Assembly (NCBI GenBank): GCA_016742215.1
Contig: JACVCC010000001.1
Span: 1 to 64,000, forward strand
Direction: 5' to 3'
Source of the DNA: Brevundimonas sp.
Lineage (GTDB): Bacteria; Pseudomonadota; Alphaproteobacteria; Caulobacterales; Caulobacteraceae
DNA length: 64,000 nucleotides
Shown here one piece after another: positions 8,675 through 16,098 of this stretch. Under the pieces are notes generated by a model that saw nothing but the letters and a program-made list of their open reading frames with translations, was not told where the DNA came from and did not search any database. The number at the start of each line of letters is the position of its first letter. The stretch's first letter is position 1. A program made the translations under genes and the position numbers.

Positions 8675-9090
8675 GCGCCGGGGTCCGCCACGATGACGAC
8701 GACGGCGTCCCGTGTGACCGCGGTAGGCGGCATGGGGACCAACCGGCCGAGGTCGTAGTCCGGCAGGGTGGTGGTGACGGAGACGTTGTAGAGATCGCCA
8801 TCGCGCCAGGCGCGCCAGCTGCGGGTCGAGCCCTTCTCGAGCGGGGCCACGGCGATCGCCGCATCCATCGTGCGGGTGACGATCTGAAGGCGCTCGGCAT
8901 CGTCGAGGCCGGCGATGGCGGCGCGGGCGCCGTCGCTGGCAAGGTTCTGCGTTTCCGCAGCGGTCGTGAACCAGCGGCTGTAGAAGACGCCGCCCGCCAC
9001 AAGCGCGAGGAGCAGGGGCGCGAGCATCGCGAACTCAACGGCTGCGCCGCCGTAGTCTCCGGCGGCGAGGCGGCTCAGTCGCGGGCGCAT
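8671..9090 (-). CDS. TadE-like minor pseudopilin
   Basis: A 139-residue protein of TadE type. A short basic leader is followed by GAAVEFAMLAPLLLALVAGG, where the Glu five residues into the hydrophobic helix is the hallmark of TadE prepilins. The extracytoplasmic remainder ends in VVVIVADPGA. The start at 9090 (MRPRLSRL) puts the helix at residues about 12-35. The frame is open 23 codons further upstream, but those codons overlap the preceding small gene. It is coupled to the downstream TadG-like gene by an ATGA overlap. Confidence 0.82.
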   Translation of the reverse strand: MRPRLSRLAAGDYGGAAVEFAMLAPLLLALVAGGVFYSRWFTTAAETQNLASDGARAAIAGLDDAERLQIVTRTMDAAIAVAPLEKGSTRSWRAWRDGDLYNVSVTTTLPDYDLGRLVPMPPTAVTRDAVVVIVADPGA

Positions 9091-9299
9091 TTCCCGGGCT
9101 CCGTACCCGATGCCCAGCCCGCCATGAGCTCCGCCATCTTGCGGCGGGCTGCCGGGCATTCAGCAAGGGAGATGATCCGCCATTCCTCGGGGGAGAGGTC
9201 CACCATCGCAACTTCGGAGCGGCGGGGGCGCGCGACCGACTCTGTTCGAGGCGGGACCTCCAGACCGAGAAAACCGAGGAATGGCTTTGCTTGGGACAT
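9075..9299 (-). CDS. Small soluble protein of unknown function preceding the TadE-like gene
   Basis: A 74-residue product with a basic and acidic middle (DLSPEEWRIISLAECPAARRKMAELMAGW) predicted to be helical. No family is recognised. Its last 16 bases overlap the TadE-like start, so it would be the first gene of the TadE/TadG/mtgA run. Support is its ATG start, its position and plausible amino-acid use. There is only a weak ribosome-binding site. It could be a spurious ORF. Confidence 0.5.
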   Translation of the reverse strand: MSQAKPFLGFLGLEVPPRTESVARPRRSEVAMVDLSPEEWRIISLAECPAARRKMAELMAGWASGTEPGKCARD

Positions 9300-9383
9300 G
9301 ATCGGGTTATACCTGACCTTGTCCTAATACAATTTAAACGCGAGTATTACGCCGCGGCTTCACCTGCCCAGGCTGTGCCCTTT

Positions 9384-10364
9384 CTAGATTGCGTCTGGTT
9401 CGATCAGGACGACGCCGGCTTCCCCATCCTCGTCGGCCCAGGCGACCCGGCGGGCGTCGGGGGACATGGCCAGGGCGACCACCGAGGCGCCGCGATCGGC
9501 CTTGAGGAAGTTCAGGCCTTGGCGGGCGGGGTCGGCCACCCAGACCCGGCCGTCGGAGAGGCCCGCGGCCAGCAGGCCGGCCTTCGGAGTGGAGGCGACC
9601 ATGGTGACGAGACTTTCCTGGTCGTAGCCGATCTCGGTGGCCTCGCGGCCCATCGGGCCGTTGCTGCCGATGAAGGGCCACAGGACGGCGCCCTGGGCGC
9701 CCGAGGTGGCCATCAGCTGGCCGCCCGAGAGGAAGCTGACCGACTTCACCTTGGCCGCATAGCCGCCCATGCGCAGGTTGCGCTGGTCCTTGAGACGCCA
9801 GCCATGCAGCTGGTTGTCCTGCATGCCGGTGATCAGGAAGGCGCCGTCCGGGGAGAAGGTGGCCGACAGGTGCGAGCCGGCCCACTTCAGGAAGGTCGGC
9901 TTCTGCTCGGCGATGCGGGCGAACCAGAGCGCCGCGCCGCCGTACGTCGAGGTCGCGATGCGACGGCCCTTCGGATCGAAGGCCACGCCCGAGACCGTGC
10001 GCTCGTGCTGAAAGTCGCGGCGGAAGGCGGCGTCCTTGATGTCGACCACAGACAGGGTCCGGCCCGAGGAGAAGGCGATCAGGCCGGTTTCGGCCGAGGC
10101 GTCGATCGCGTCGATCCACTGGCCCTTGCTGGTTGCGAGGGTGACGGGGGCTTCGGTGCGGCTGACGTGGACGACCTTGCCGTCATCCCCTCCGGTGACG
10201 ATTCCGTCGCCCGACGGGTGAAGGACCGCGCACAGGATCGCGCCGTCGTGGACGTCGATACGGCGGCCGTCCTCGAACCGGACCGAGCCGTCGCCAAGGG
10301 CGAAGACCGCGCCGGAGCGGTCGAAGAGAACGGCGGTCACCTGGGCGTCGAAAGTCGTCTGCAT
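9384..10364 (-). CDS. WD40-repeat beta-propeller protein
   Basis: A 326-residue predicted beta-propeller without a signal peptide. Repeating units have the pattern H-P-(S/D)-G-x-x-(I/L)-x-(T/S)-G-x-x-D, for example LHPSGDGIVTGGDDGKV, FDPKGRRIATSTYGG, FSPDGAFLITGMQDN and MSPDARRVAWADEDG. Roughly six to seven blades can be traced. WD40 propellers act as interaction platforms and no catalytic residues are seen. It lies 58 bases after the CobW-like GTPase in the same direction and so is probably the last gene of the zinc-related run. That link to metal metabolism comes from context only. Confidence 0.85.
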   Translation of the reverse strand: MQTTFDAQVTAVLFDRSGAVFALGDGSVRFEDGRRIDVHDGAILCAVLHPSGDGIVTGGDDGKVVHVSRTEAPVTLATSKGQWIDAIDASAETGLIAFSSGRTLSVVDIKDAAFRRDFQHERTVSGVAFDPKGRRIATSTYGGAALWFARIAEQKPTFLKWAGSHLSATFSPDGAFLITGMQDNQLHGWRLKDQRNLRMGGYAAKVKSVSFLSGGQLMATSGAQGAVLWPFIGSNGPMGREATEIGYDQESLVTMVASTPKAGLLAAGLSDGRVWVADPARQGLNFLKADRGASVVALAMSPDARRVAWADEDGEAGVVLIEPDAI

Positions 10365-10422
10365 GCGGGTCCGTACCGAGCCCGGACGGGCGAGGTCAAT
10401 TCAGATGCAATGGATGCAATGA

Positions 10423-11520
10423 CTAGTTCGCGCAGGCCTCGAAGCCGGCCTTCAGGGCGGCCTCGTCAAGATCGCGGCCGATGAAGACGGCGCGGGACCA
10501 GCGGCGTTCGCGATCGCCCCAGGGCTTCTGCAGGTCGCCCTCGAGGATCATGTGCACGGCCTGGAAGACGAGGCGGCGATCCTCGCCGGCCACGTCGATG
10601 ATGCCCTTGGCGCGCAGGATGTTCTGGCCCTGCGAGCCCAGAAGCTCGTCCAGCCAGCGGGTGAATTTCTGGCCGTCCAGCGGACGATCGAGCGACAGGG
10701 CGATGCCCTTGATGTCGTCCTCGTGCGCGTGACCGCGCGGACCGTGGTGGTGGTCGTGATCATGCGCATGATCGTGGTCATGGTCGTGATGATCATGAGC
10801 ATGATCGTGGCCGCAGTTCTCGTCGTGGACGTGGCCCTCGGCCCCGTGCGGCGGGTTCACGAAGTCCGGGCGGACCTCGGTGATCCGTTCCAGATCGAAG
10901 CCGTGCAGGCCCAGCACCTGATCCAGCGGCACATTGGCCCGTTCGGCGCGGGTGATCGGCGCCAGCGGGTTCAGGGCGCGCAGGCGGCTTTCGACGCCGG
11001 CCAGTTCGTCGGCGTCCACCAGATCGGTCTTGTTCAGGATGATGCGGTCGGCGAAGGCGACCTGCTCGCGGGCCTCTTTCGAGTCATCCAGACGCGCCAT
11101 CACATGTTTGGCGTCGACCAGGGCGGTGACGCTGTCCAGCTGGGTCTTGGCCTTGACCTCGTCGTCGACGAAGAAGGTCTGGGCCACCGGCCCGGGATCG
11201 GCCAGGCCGGTCGTCTCGACGATGATGGCGTCGAAGGCGGGCTTGCCCGGGCGCTGGCGCTTCATCAGGCCGTTGACTACGCGGATCAGGTCGCCGCGCA
11301 CCGTGCAGCAGACGCAGCCGTTGTTCATCTCGAACACGTCCTCGTCGGCGCCGACCACCAGATCGTTGTCGATGCCGATCTCGCCGAACTCGTTGACGAT
11401 GACGGCGTACCGCTTGCCGTGATCCTCGGTCAGGATGCGGTTCAGCAGGGTCGTCTTGCCCGCACCGAGATAGCCGGTGAGTACGGTGACGGGGATCTTG
11501 GCGGAGGCAGTGTCGGTCAT
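10423..11520 (-). CDS. CobW/COG0523-family GTPase, probable zinc metallochaperone
   Basis: A 365-residue G3E GTPase. The P-loop GYLGAGKTT is at residues 16-24, the metal-binding CVCC (C-x-C-C) at 69-72, and the Mg/GTP motif ETTGLADP and the NKTD guanine-specificity motif follow. A His/Asp-rich linker at about residues 230-277 ([12 protein letters not shown] repeats) is the zinc-binding stretch seen in ZigA/YeiR-type members. The C-terminal CobW_C domain includes [18 protein letters not shown]. The family hands metal, usually zinc, to target enzymes when metal is scarce and is often Zur-controlled. It sits downstream of a His-rich CDF transporter. The cobalamin-specific CobW role is unlikely because no cobalamin genes are nearby. 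Confidence 0.92.
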   Translation of the reverse strand: MTDTASAKIPVTVLTGYLGAGKTTLLNRILTEDHGKRYAVIVNEFGEIGIDNDLVVGADEDVFEMNNGCVCCTVRGDLIRVVNGLMKRQRPGKPAFDAIIVETTGLADPGPVAQTFFVDDEVKAKTQLDSVTALVDAKHVMARLDDSKEAREQVAFADRIILNKTDLVDADELAGVESRLRALNPLAPITRAERANVPLDQVLGLHGFDLERITEVRPDFVNPPHGAEGHVHDENCGHDHAHDHHDHDHDHAHDHDHHHGPRGHAHEDDIKGIALSLDRPLDGQKFTRWLDELLGSQGQNILRAKGIIDVAGEDRRLVFQAVHMILEGDLQKPWGDRERRWSRAVFIGRDLDEAALKAGFEACAN

Positions 11521-11560
11521 GCGCCGCTAGATGGCGGCTGTGACCTCCGAAGGGAAGGGG

Positions 11561-12025
11561 TCAGATCCGCAAGCCGTTGAAGACCTCGTCGGCGAGGCGC
11601 GCACAGGCTTCCCCGTCGTGACCTTCCAGGCCGACCCAGAGGCTGACGAATTTGCAGTCCGTGGCCCAGCCCATGAAGCGGGAGACGCTGGTGTCGTCCG
11701 AGCAGGCATAAAAGACGTGCGCCATGGCCCCGTCGTCGAACAGGATGCTGTCTTCCTCATCCAGCCGGCCATTGCTGCGGACTTCCAGTTCGGCGGCCTT
11801 GCGCGTCAGGACGAAGATCTCGGCGAACGCCTGCAGGCCGTTCGGGGGAATGTCGACCGGCAGGATCGACAGGACGACCGAGGCCTTGCGGGACGGCGAC
11901 TCGAACGAGAACTGGTACTCGTCGAGCCCCGGGACGGTGTGGAAATCAGCCGGCAGCTGAAGAATGCACAGGTCGTGCTCCAGCCGGACAGGGGAGGGAT
12001 GCGCACGCAGGGCAGGCTCGGTCAT
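11561..12025 (-). CDS. Conserved-looking protein of unknown function in the zinc-related cluster
   Basis: A 154-residue soluble protein with no signal peptide or membrane segment. The sequence alternates beta-strand-like stretches (YQFSFESPSRKASVVLSILPVD, DCKFVSLWVGLEG) with short helices. I do not recognise a family. The ATG at 12025 is preferred over one three codons upstream because AGGA lies about 8 bases before it. It lies between the CDF transporter gene and the CobW-like GTPase gene, all in the same direction, 40 bases before the latter. Involvement in metal handling would be guilt by association. Confidence 0.72.
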   Translation of the reverse strand: MTEPALRAHPSPVRLEHDLCILQLPADFHTVPGLDEYQFSFESPSRKASVVLSILPVDIPPNGLQAFAEIFVLTRKAAELEVRSNGRLDEEDSILFDDGAMAHVFYACSDDTSVSRFMGWATDCKFVSLWVGLEGHDGEACARLADEVFNGLRI

Positions 12026-12130
12026 GCCGCGCATCCTGACGGGGCAGCGGCAGTCCCGAAGACGTGGAAGGCAGGCTTATCGCCCGGTGCGCCCGGTTCG
12101 TCGCACGCCGCGCCCTGTTCGCCGTTCCGG

Positions 12131-13114
12131 TCAGCAGTCGGGGCAGTCCGGCAGGGTTCCGGTCTCGAGCTGCAGGGTCGTGTGGGCGATGCCGAAGCGG
12201 CCCTTGGCCACCTTCTGCGCCTCGGCCAGCAGGGCGTCGGCGTCCGGTCGGTCGTGGACGAGGTGGGCGGTCAGGGCCGTGTGGGTGGTCGACAGGCCCC
12301 AGACGTGCAAGTCGTGAACGGCGCTGACGCCGGGCAGGGCGAGGAAGGCGGCGCGGACGGCGGGGACATCGACGCTGCGCGGGGCGGCGTCCAGGGCAAG
12401 GTTCACCGAATCCTTCAGCAGGCCCCACGTGCCCCACATGATCACGACGACGATGGCCAGGCTGACCAGCGGGTCAATCAGGCTGAAGCCGGTGAACAGG
12501 ATCGCCGCGCCGGCGATGACCACGCCCAGCGAGACGGCCGCATCCGCCATCATGTGCAGATAGGCGCCGCGGACGTTCAGATCCTTGTGCTGGTCCTTCA
12601 TGAACAGCAGGGCGGTGCCGAGGTTGATGAAGAAGCCGATACCGGCGACGACCATGATGGTGGTGGAGCCGACCGGTGCAGGATCGGTCAGGCGGCGAAT
12701 GGCCTCGAAGGCGATGGCTCCGCAGGCGAAGATCAGCAGCAGGGCGTTGAACAGGGCCGCCAGCACGGTGGCCTTGCCGTAGCCGTAGGTCTTCTGCGCC
12801 CCGGCCGCACGCCGGGCCAGCCAGGCGGCGCCGCCGGCCATGGCGAGGCCGAGCACGTCCGAAAGGTTATGGCCCGCATCCGCCATAAGGGCGGTGGAAT
12901 CGCTGAGGACACCGGCGGTGAATTCAATCGCCACGAAGGCGAGGTTCACGATCAGTCCGACGGCGTAGCGCCAGTCGCCGGTGTCGACCGGCCCGTGATG
13001 GTGGCCACCGGGACCGTGGTGGTGATGTGCGTGCCCATGCCCGTGCGAATGGCCATGACCGTGATGGTCGTGGTCGTGCGCGTGATCGTGGTCATGGTCG
13101 TGGTCGTGCGCCAT
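12131..13114 (-). CDS. Cation diffusion facilitator transporter with His-rich N-terminus
   Basis: A 327-residue CDF-family protein resembling ZitB/CzcD. The first 40 residues are a His/Asp-rich stretch (repeated HDHDH and HGHG units) expected to bind zinc. Six membrane segments follow, with the signature DAGHNLSD in the second pair. The H-x-x-x-D type site indicates a zinc-CDF subfamily. The C-terminal cytoplasmic domain contains VHDLHVWGLSTTHTALTAHL. Such proteins use the proton gradient to export Zn(II) from the cytoplasm. The ATG at 13114 begins the His-rich stretch; the upstream open frame has no support. Only 10 bases separate it from the permease gene before it. Confidence 0.92.
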   Translation of the reverse strand: MAHDHDHDHDHAHDHDHHGHGHSHGHGHAHHHHGPGGHHHGPVDTGDWRYAVGLIVNLAFVAIEFTAGVLSDSTALMADAGHNLSDVLGLAMAGGAAWLARRAAGAQKTYGYGKATVLAALFNALLLIFACGAIAFEAIRRLTDPAPVGSTTIMVVAGIGFFINLGTALLFMKDQHKDLNVRGAYLHMMADAAVSLGVVIAGAAILFTGFSLIDPLVSLAIVVVIMWGTWGLLKDSVNLALDAAPRSVDVPAVRAAFLALPGVSAVHDLHVWGLSTTHTALTAHLVHDRPDADALLAEAQKVAKGRFGIAHTTLQLETGTLPDCPDC

Positions 13115-13124
13115 GACGCCCAGA

Positions 13125-13856
13125 CTAGTGAGCGTGGCCGATGTGGGGAAGGGCGCTTGCGGCCGGCGGTCCGGCGTCCCGGACGGCCTTTTCCTCGGCA
13201 TGGGTGTGCGAGGCGACCAGCAGGCCGATGGCGATCAGGGCGACGCCCAGCACGATGCTTTCATACCGCGCCCAGCGCTCCAGCCGCAGGGCGGAATAGC
13301 CGGCGCTGGCCAGGATGGTGAAAACGGCCATGCCGGCGATGGTGCCGATCAGGAAGGCCAGGGTCATGAAGCCGAGAACGGCGAGACCCTCGGTCGCCTG
13401 CGCCAGATAGAGCGGCAGCAGCACCTCGCCAGGAGAAATCGCCAGCATGGCGACGAGGCCCCAGAAGGCGGCGGCGTCCGAAACGCGCGGTTCCGGAGTA
13501 TCGAGCGCGGGGCCGCCCGCGGGCTGGGCCTTCAGCAGGGTCGCGCGCGCCAGATAGAAGGCGCCGAACAGGAACAGCAGGATGGCCGCCAGATGTGGCA
13601 GCAGGCCCGAGACCCACTGCTCCAGCGCCAGCCCGGCCATGACGATCAGGCCGCCGACGGCCGCCGTCACCAGTATATGTGCGAACCCCGCGGCGGCGAT
13701 CGAGCCCAGCACGCGCGCCAGCGACCAGCGCTGGGCCTTGCCCACCAGCACGAAGGGCAGCCAGTGCGTAGGCAGGGCAGCGTGCAGGAAGGCGGTGACG
13801 AAGGCTCCGCCCAGAAGGGACAGGAGCAGCGTCGGCTGAAGATCGGTCGGCGACAT
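13125..13856 (-). CDS. Polytopic membrane protein, NicO/RcnA- or UreJ-like, putative metal permease
   Basis: A 243-residue protein with about six hydrophobic helices. A His-containing motif in the first helix (FLHAALPTHWLPFVLVG) and a His-rich tail ending in HIGHAH suggest metal transport. The fold looks like the NicO/RcnA and HupE/UreJ permease group, but the classical HX4DH motif is absent, so substrate and direction are unknown. It is the first gene of the run and its promoter region carries a Zur-like palindrome. The CDF transporter gene follows 10 bases downstream. My family placement is tentative. Confidence 0.72.
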   Translation of the reverse strand: MSPTDLQPTLLLSLLGGAFVTAFLHAALPTHWLPFVLVGKAQRWSLARVLGSIAAAGFAHILVTAAVGGLIVMAGLALEQWVSGLLPHLAAILLFLFGAFYLARATLLKAQPAGGPALDTPEPRVSDAAAFWGLVAMLAISPGEVLLPLYLAQATEGLAVLGFMTLAFLIGTIAGMAVFTILASAGYSALRLERWARYESIVLGVALIAIGLLVASHTHAEEKAVRDAGPPAASALPHIGHAH

Positions 13857-13873
13857 CGCCGGTCCTGTAGCGT

Positions 13874-13886
13874 GTTACTTTATAAC
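13874..13886. promoter_or_regulatory. Candidate Zur operator overlapping a promoter
   Basis: GTTACTTTATAAC is an imperfect palindrome (GTTAY-N3-RTAAC). It matches the proteobacterial Zur core GTTATnnnATAAC at all but one position. It ends 18 bases before the permease start codon and includes a TATAAA-like -10 sequence when read on the minus strand, so bound regulator would block transcription. Assignment to Zur is inference from the motif and the zinc-related genes downstream. Confidence 0.5.
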
Positions 13887-14021
13887 GGTCGAGCGGATTC
13901 TGTGTCGCTCCACAGACATGCATTGCATCGAGGGACTCTTGAGTCGTCGCAGCAACGCATGCCAAGCTCTGCACAGGCCCTGCCGTACGCCGGTCAGCCA
14001 GCGTTTTTTCGCCCGTCCGCG

Positions 14022-14049
14022 TTGACTCGGGCGGCCCCTTCCGTATATG
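14022..14049 (+). promoter_or_regulatory. Sigma-70-type promoter of rplU-rpmA
   Basis: TTGACT at 14022-14027 and TATATG at 14044-14049 are separated by 16 bases, a near-consensus housekeeping promoter. Transcription should start near 14056, which leaves a leader of about 60 bases before rplU. The 135 bases between the Zur-like site and this promoter hold no gene. They contain an inverted GACTC/GAGTC pair, i.e. two CcrM-type GANTC sites. Confidence 0.7.
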
Positions 14050-14060
14050 TCGCCGCTCTT

Positions 14061-14096
14061 CGCCCGCCGGGGGTCCCCGCGGGCGCTATTCTTTTT
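14061..14096 (+). promoter_or_regulatory. Hairpin and U-run in the rplU leader, candidate attenuator
   Basis: CGCCCGC at 14061-14067 pairs with GCGGGCG at 14079-14085, with further inner G-C pairs. The stem is followed by CTATTCTTTTT. It lies within the predicted 5' leader of rplU, so it could work as an intrinsic terminator responding to ribosomal protein supply. No function is proven. Confidence 0.5.
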
Positions 14097-14118
14097 GCGT
14101 TTGCGCTGAGGCTTCAAC

Positions 14119-14649
14119 ATGTACGCGGTGATCAAGACCGGCGGTAAGCAGTACCGGGTCCAACCGGGCGACGTGATCGTTGTCGAGAAACTCGATGGCG
14201 AAGCCGGCGCTGCCGTCAACTTCGGTGAAGTTCTGATGCTCGGCGGCGACAAGGGCGTGACCCTGGGCGCTCCGCTGATCGACGGCGCTTCGGTCGCCGC
14301 GACGCTGGTCGAAACCCGCAAGGGTGAGAAGATCAAGATCTTCAAGAAGATCCGTCGTCAGGGCTACCGCCGCACGAACGGCCATCGTCAGATGGAATCG
14401 GTCCTGCGCATCACCGGCATCGAAGGCGCCGGCGAGAAGGCCAAGTGGGACGGCGAAACCTCGCTGATGACCAAGGCCGAGATGAACGCTCGCGCCCGTG
14501 GCCTGGCCCCGCGCGTCGAGGCGACCGAGAAAGCCAAGCCGGCCAAGAAGGCCGCGGCTCCGAAGGCCGCCAAGGCCGAGACCGCCGAGGCCAAGCCGGC
14601 CAAGAAGGCTCCGGCCAAGAAGGCCGCCGCCAAGACCGACGAAGCCTGA
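14119..14649 (+). CDS. rplU: 50S ribosomal protein L21 with Ala/Lys-rich C-terminal extension
   Basis: A 176-residue protein. Residues 1-103 or so are canonical L21 (MYAVIKTGGKQYRVQ start, KKIRRQGYRRTNGHRQ near the end of the fold). L21 binds 23S rRNA in the large subunit. The remaining 70 or so residues are low-complexity Ala/Lys/Pro (KPAKKAAAPKAAKAE-type repeats), which makes the protein much longer than the usual 103 residues. Similar basic tails occur in some alphaproteobacteria. It is transcribed with rpmA 62 bases downstream. Confidence 0.97.
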   Translation: MYAVIKTGGKQYRVQPGDVIVVEKLDGEAGAAVNFGEVLMLGGDKGVTLGAPLIDGASVAATLVETRKGEKIKIFKKIRRQGYRRTNGHRQMESVLRITGIEGAGEKAKWDGETSLMTKAEMNARARGLAPRVEATEKAKPAKKAAAPKAAKAETAEAKPAKKAPAKKAAAKTDEA

Positions 14650-14711
14650 TATATTAGTTTTCGCGCCCGGCCCGGCCGGCGACGCATAGAAAGTGACGTA
14701 GGAGCAGACCC

Positions 14712-14996
14712 ATGGCTCACAAGAAATCCGGTGGTTCGTCGCGTAACGGTCGCGACTCCGAGTCGAAGCGCCTTGGCGTGAAGAAGTTCGGCGGCGAGCG
14801 CGTGCTGGCCGGCAACATCATCGTGCGCCAGCGCGGCACCACCTTCCACCCGGGTGAGAACATGGGCATGGGCCGCGACCACACCCTGTTCGCGCTTACC
14901 AACGGCGCTGTGAAGTTCACCACCAAACGTGGTGGTCGTTGTTACGTGTCGATTCTCGCCGCCAACGACGACGTACAGGCTGTGGCCGCCGAATAA
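14712..14996 (+). CDS. rpmA: 50S ribosomal protein L27
   Basis: A 94-residue L27, complete and of normal length. The N-terminus [19 protein letters not shown] reaches toward the peptidyl-transferase centre in the ribosome. There is no cleavable Firmicutes-type extension. [20 protein letters not shown] is the conserved core. AGGAG lies upstream of the ATG. It forms a two-gene operon with rplU and ends at a clear terminator. Confidence 0.98.
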   Translation: MAHKKSGGSSRNGRDSESKRLGVKKFGGERVLAGNIIVRQRGTTFHPGENMGMGRDHTLFALTNGAVKFTTKRGGRCYVSILAANDDVQAVAAE

Positions 14997-15071
14997 GCGA
15001 AACGGACAACTTCTGCCGGATCGCGAAAGGCCAAGGGCCCCGATCCGGACCAAGGGAAGAAATTTTCCGCG

Positions 15072-15100
15072 GGGAGTCTGGATCACCAGGCTCCCTTTTT
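15072..15100 (+). terminator. Rho-independent terminator of rplU-rpmA
   Basis: GGGAGTCTGG and CCAGGCTCCC pair, with one T-G pair, around an ATCA loop and are followed by TTTTT. Confidence 0.88.
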
Positions 15101-15152
15101 CGTTCCCCGCCTCGAACGCCGCCCGAGCCCTCCAAGGAGGCGGCGATTCTGA

Positions 15153-15698
15153 ATGAGGCGTACCATGTGCGTGATCGAACCCTCTCCCGTCGTCGAGACG
15201 CGGCGTCTGGTCCTGCGTAGCCCGCAGGCCCAGGACGTGACCCGTCTGGCCGCCCTCGCCAACGATCACGACATCGCCCGCATGACCCTGCGGATGCCGC
15301 ATCCCTATTCGGTCGACGACGCCGAAAGCTTCATCCTGAGCGTCGCCGGCCAAGACCCCGCGCGGTCGCGGACCTTCCTGATCGAGCATGAAGACCACGG
15401 GCCCGTCGGGGTGCTGGGAATCTTCGAGGACGGCGATGTCGCGCCGGAGGTCGGCTACTGGATCGGCCGGCCCTACTGGGGGCGCGGCTATGCCACCGAG
15501 GCGCTGGAAGCGGGCGTGCTGTGGGCCAGCCGCAAGTGGAAGCGGCGGGCGCTGGTCGCCGGGCACTTCTCGGACAATCCGGCCTCTGGCCGCGTGCTGG
15601 AGAAGGCCGGGTTCCTCTACACGGGCGAGGTCCGCAACGGCTTCAGTCGCGCGCGAGGCCAGGACGCCCACACGCGCCGGATGGTCTGGCTGGCTTGA
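15153..15698 (+). CDS. GNAT-family N-acetyltransferase, RimJ/RimL-like
   Basis: A 181-residue GNAT protein. Family features include ETRRLVLRSPQAQD at the N-terminus, the acetyl-CoA loop YWGRGYATEALEAGVLW, and DNPASGRVLEKAGF near the end, as in RimJ/RimL-type enzymes that acetylate protein N-termini or small amines. The substrate is unknown. A strong AAGGAGG lies 12 bases before the ATG at 15153. A second in-frame ATG 12 bases later is possible. It has its own transcription unit after the rpmA terminator and converges with a small membrane-protein gene. Confidence 0.88.
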   Translation: MRRTMCVIEPSPVVETRRLVLRSPQAQDVTRLAALANDHDIARMTLRMPHPYSVDDAESFILSVAGQDPARSRTFLIEHEDHGPVGVLGIFEDGDVAPEVGYWIGRPYWGRGYATEALEAGVLWASRKWKRRALVAGHFSDNPASGRVLEKAGFLYTGEVRNGFSRARGQDAHTRRMVWLA

Positions 15699-15719
15699 TG
15701 CTGGCCCTACCGCTCACGA

Positions 15720-15758
15720 CGCGGTCGCTCGCTACATGAGGGCGTGAGGGCGACCGCG
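15720..15758. terminator. Hairpin between convergent genes
   Basis: CGCGGTCGC at 15720-15728 and GCGACCGCG at 15750-15758 form a 9-bp stem between the GNAT gene and the minus-strand small gene. There is no T-run on either side, so its role as a terminator is tentative. Confidence 0.4.
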
Positions 15759-15760
15759 CG

Positions 15761-15958
15761 TTAGCCGAACAGGTTGGGGCCGAAGAGGGCGGCAAGGGCG
15801 ACCGCGCCGCCGACCACGGCGACCACGGCGCCGGCGACGAAGGCGGTCAGGGTGCGAGCCTCGCGCCGGCGGCGCAGGCCGCTGGTGCGCACGCCGCGCA
15901 GGATGACGAACGGCTTCTTCCCGAAGACTTCCGAGCCGGTGATGTTGTGCTGGGACAT
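15761..15958 (-). CDS. Small single-pass membrane protein, unknown function
   Basis: A 65-residue protein: a polar N-terminal part (SEVFGKKPFVILRGVRTSGLR), a cluster RRRRE, then one helix (residues about 40-62, VAGAVVAVVGGAVALAALFG). The ATG at 15958 has GGGGGAG upstream. The open frame beyond it lacks a ribosome-binding site. By the positive-inside rule the N-terminus faces the cytoplasm. No family is recognised. Confidence 0.65.
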   Translation of the reverse strand: MSQHNITGSEVFGKKPFVILRGVRTSGLRRRREARTLTAFVAGAVVAVVGGAVALAALFGPNLFG

Positions 15959-16098
15959 GACGCTCCCCCGAATGACTGCGCCCGCACAGGGGCGAGGGTC
16001 ACCGAAAGCGGGGGCTGAGGGCGAAACAATGGCGAACACCGGTCGCCCACATGTCTGTGATCGGACGAACTTTGTTAGCCGATCAGCCGCTTAGCGAC

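Noticed and set aside
10740..10815. Apparent tandem DNA repeat of GATCATG/GGTCATG units
   Set aside because: It encodes the His/Asp linker of the CobW-like GTPase; it is low-complexity coding sequence, not a CRISPR array or operator. The same holds for 13005-13112 in the CDF gene and 52935-53045.
11531..13321. 596-codon plus-strand open frame
   Set aside because: It lies opposite the zinc-cluster genes; its Val/Met-rich and Arg/His stretches mirror the His-rich coding on the other strand.
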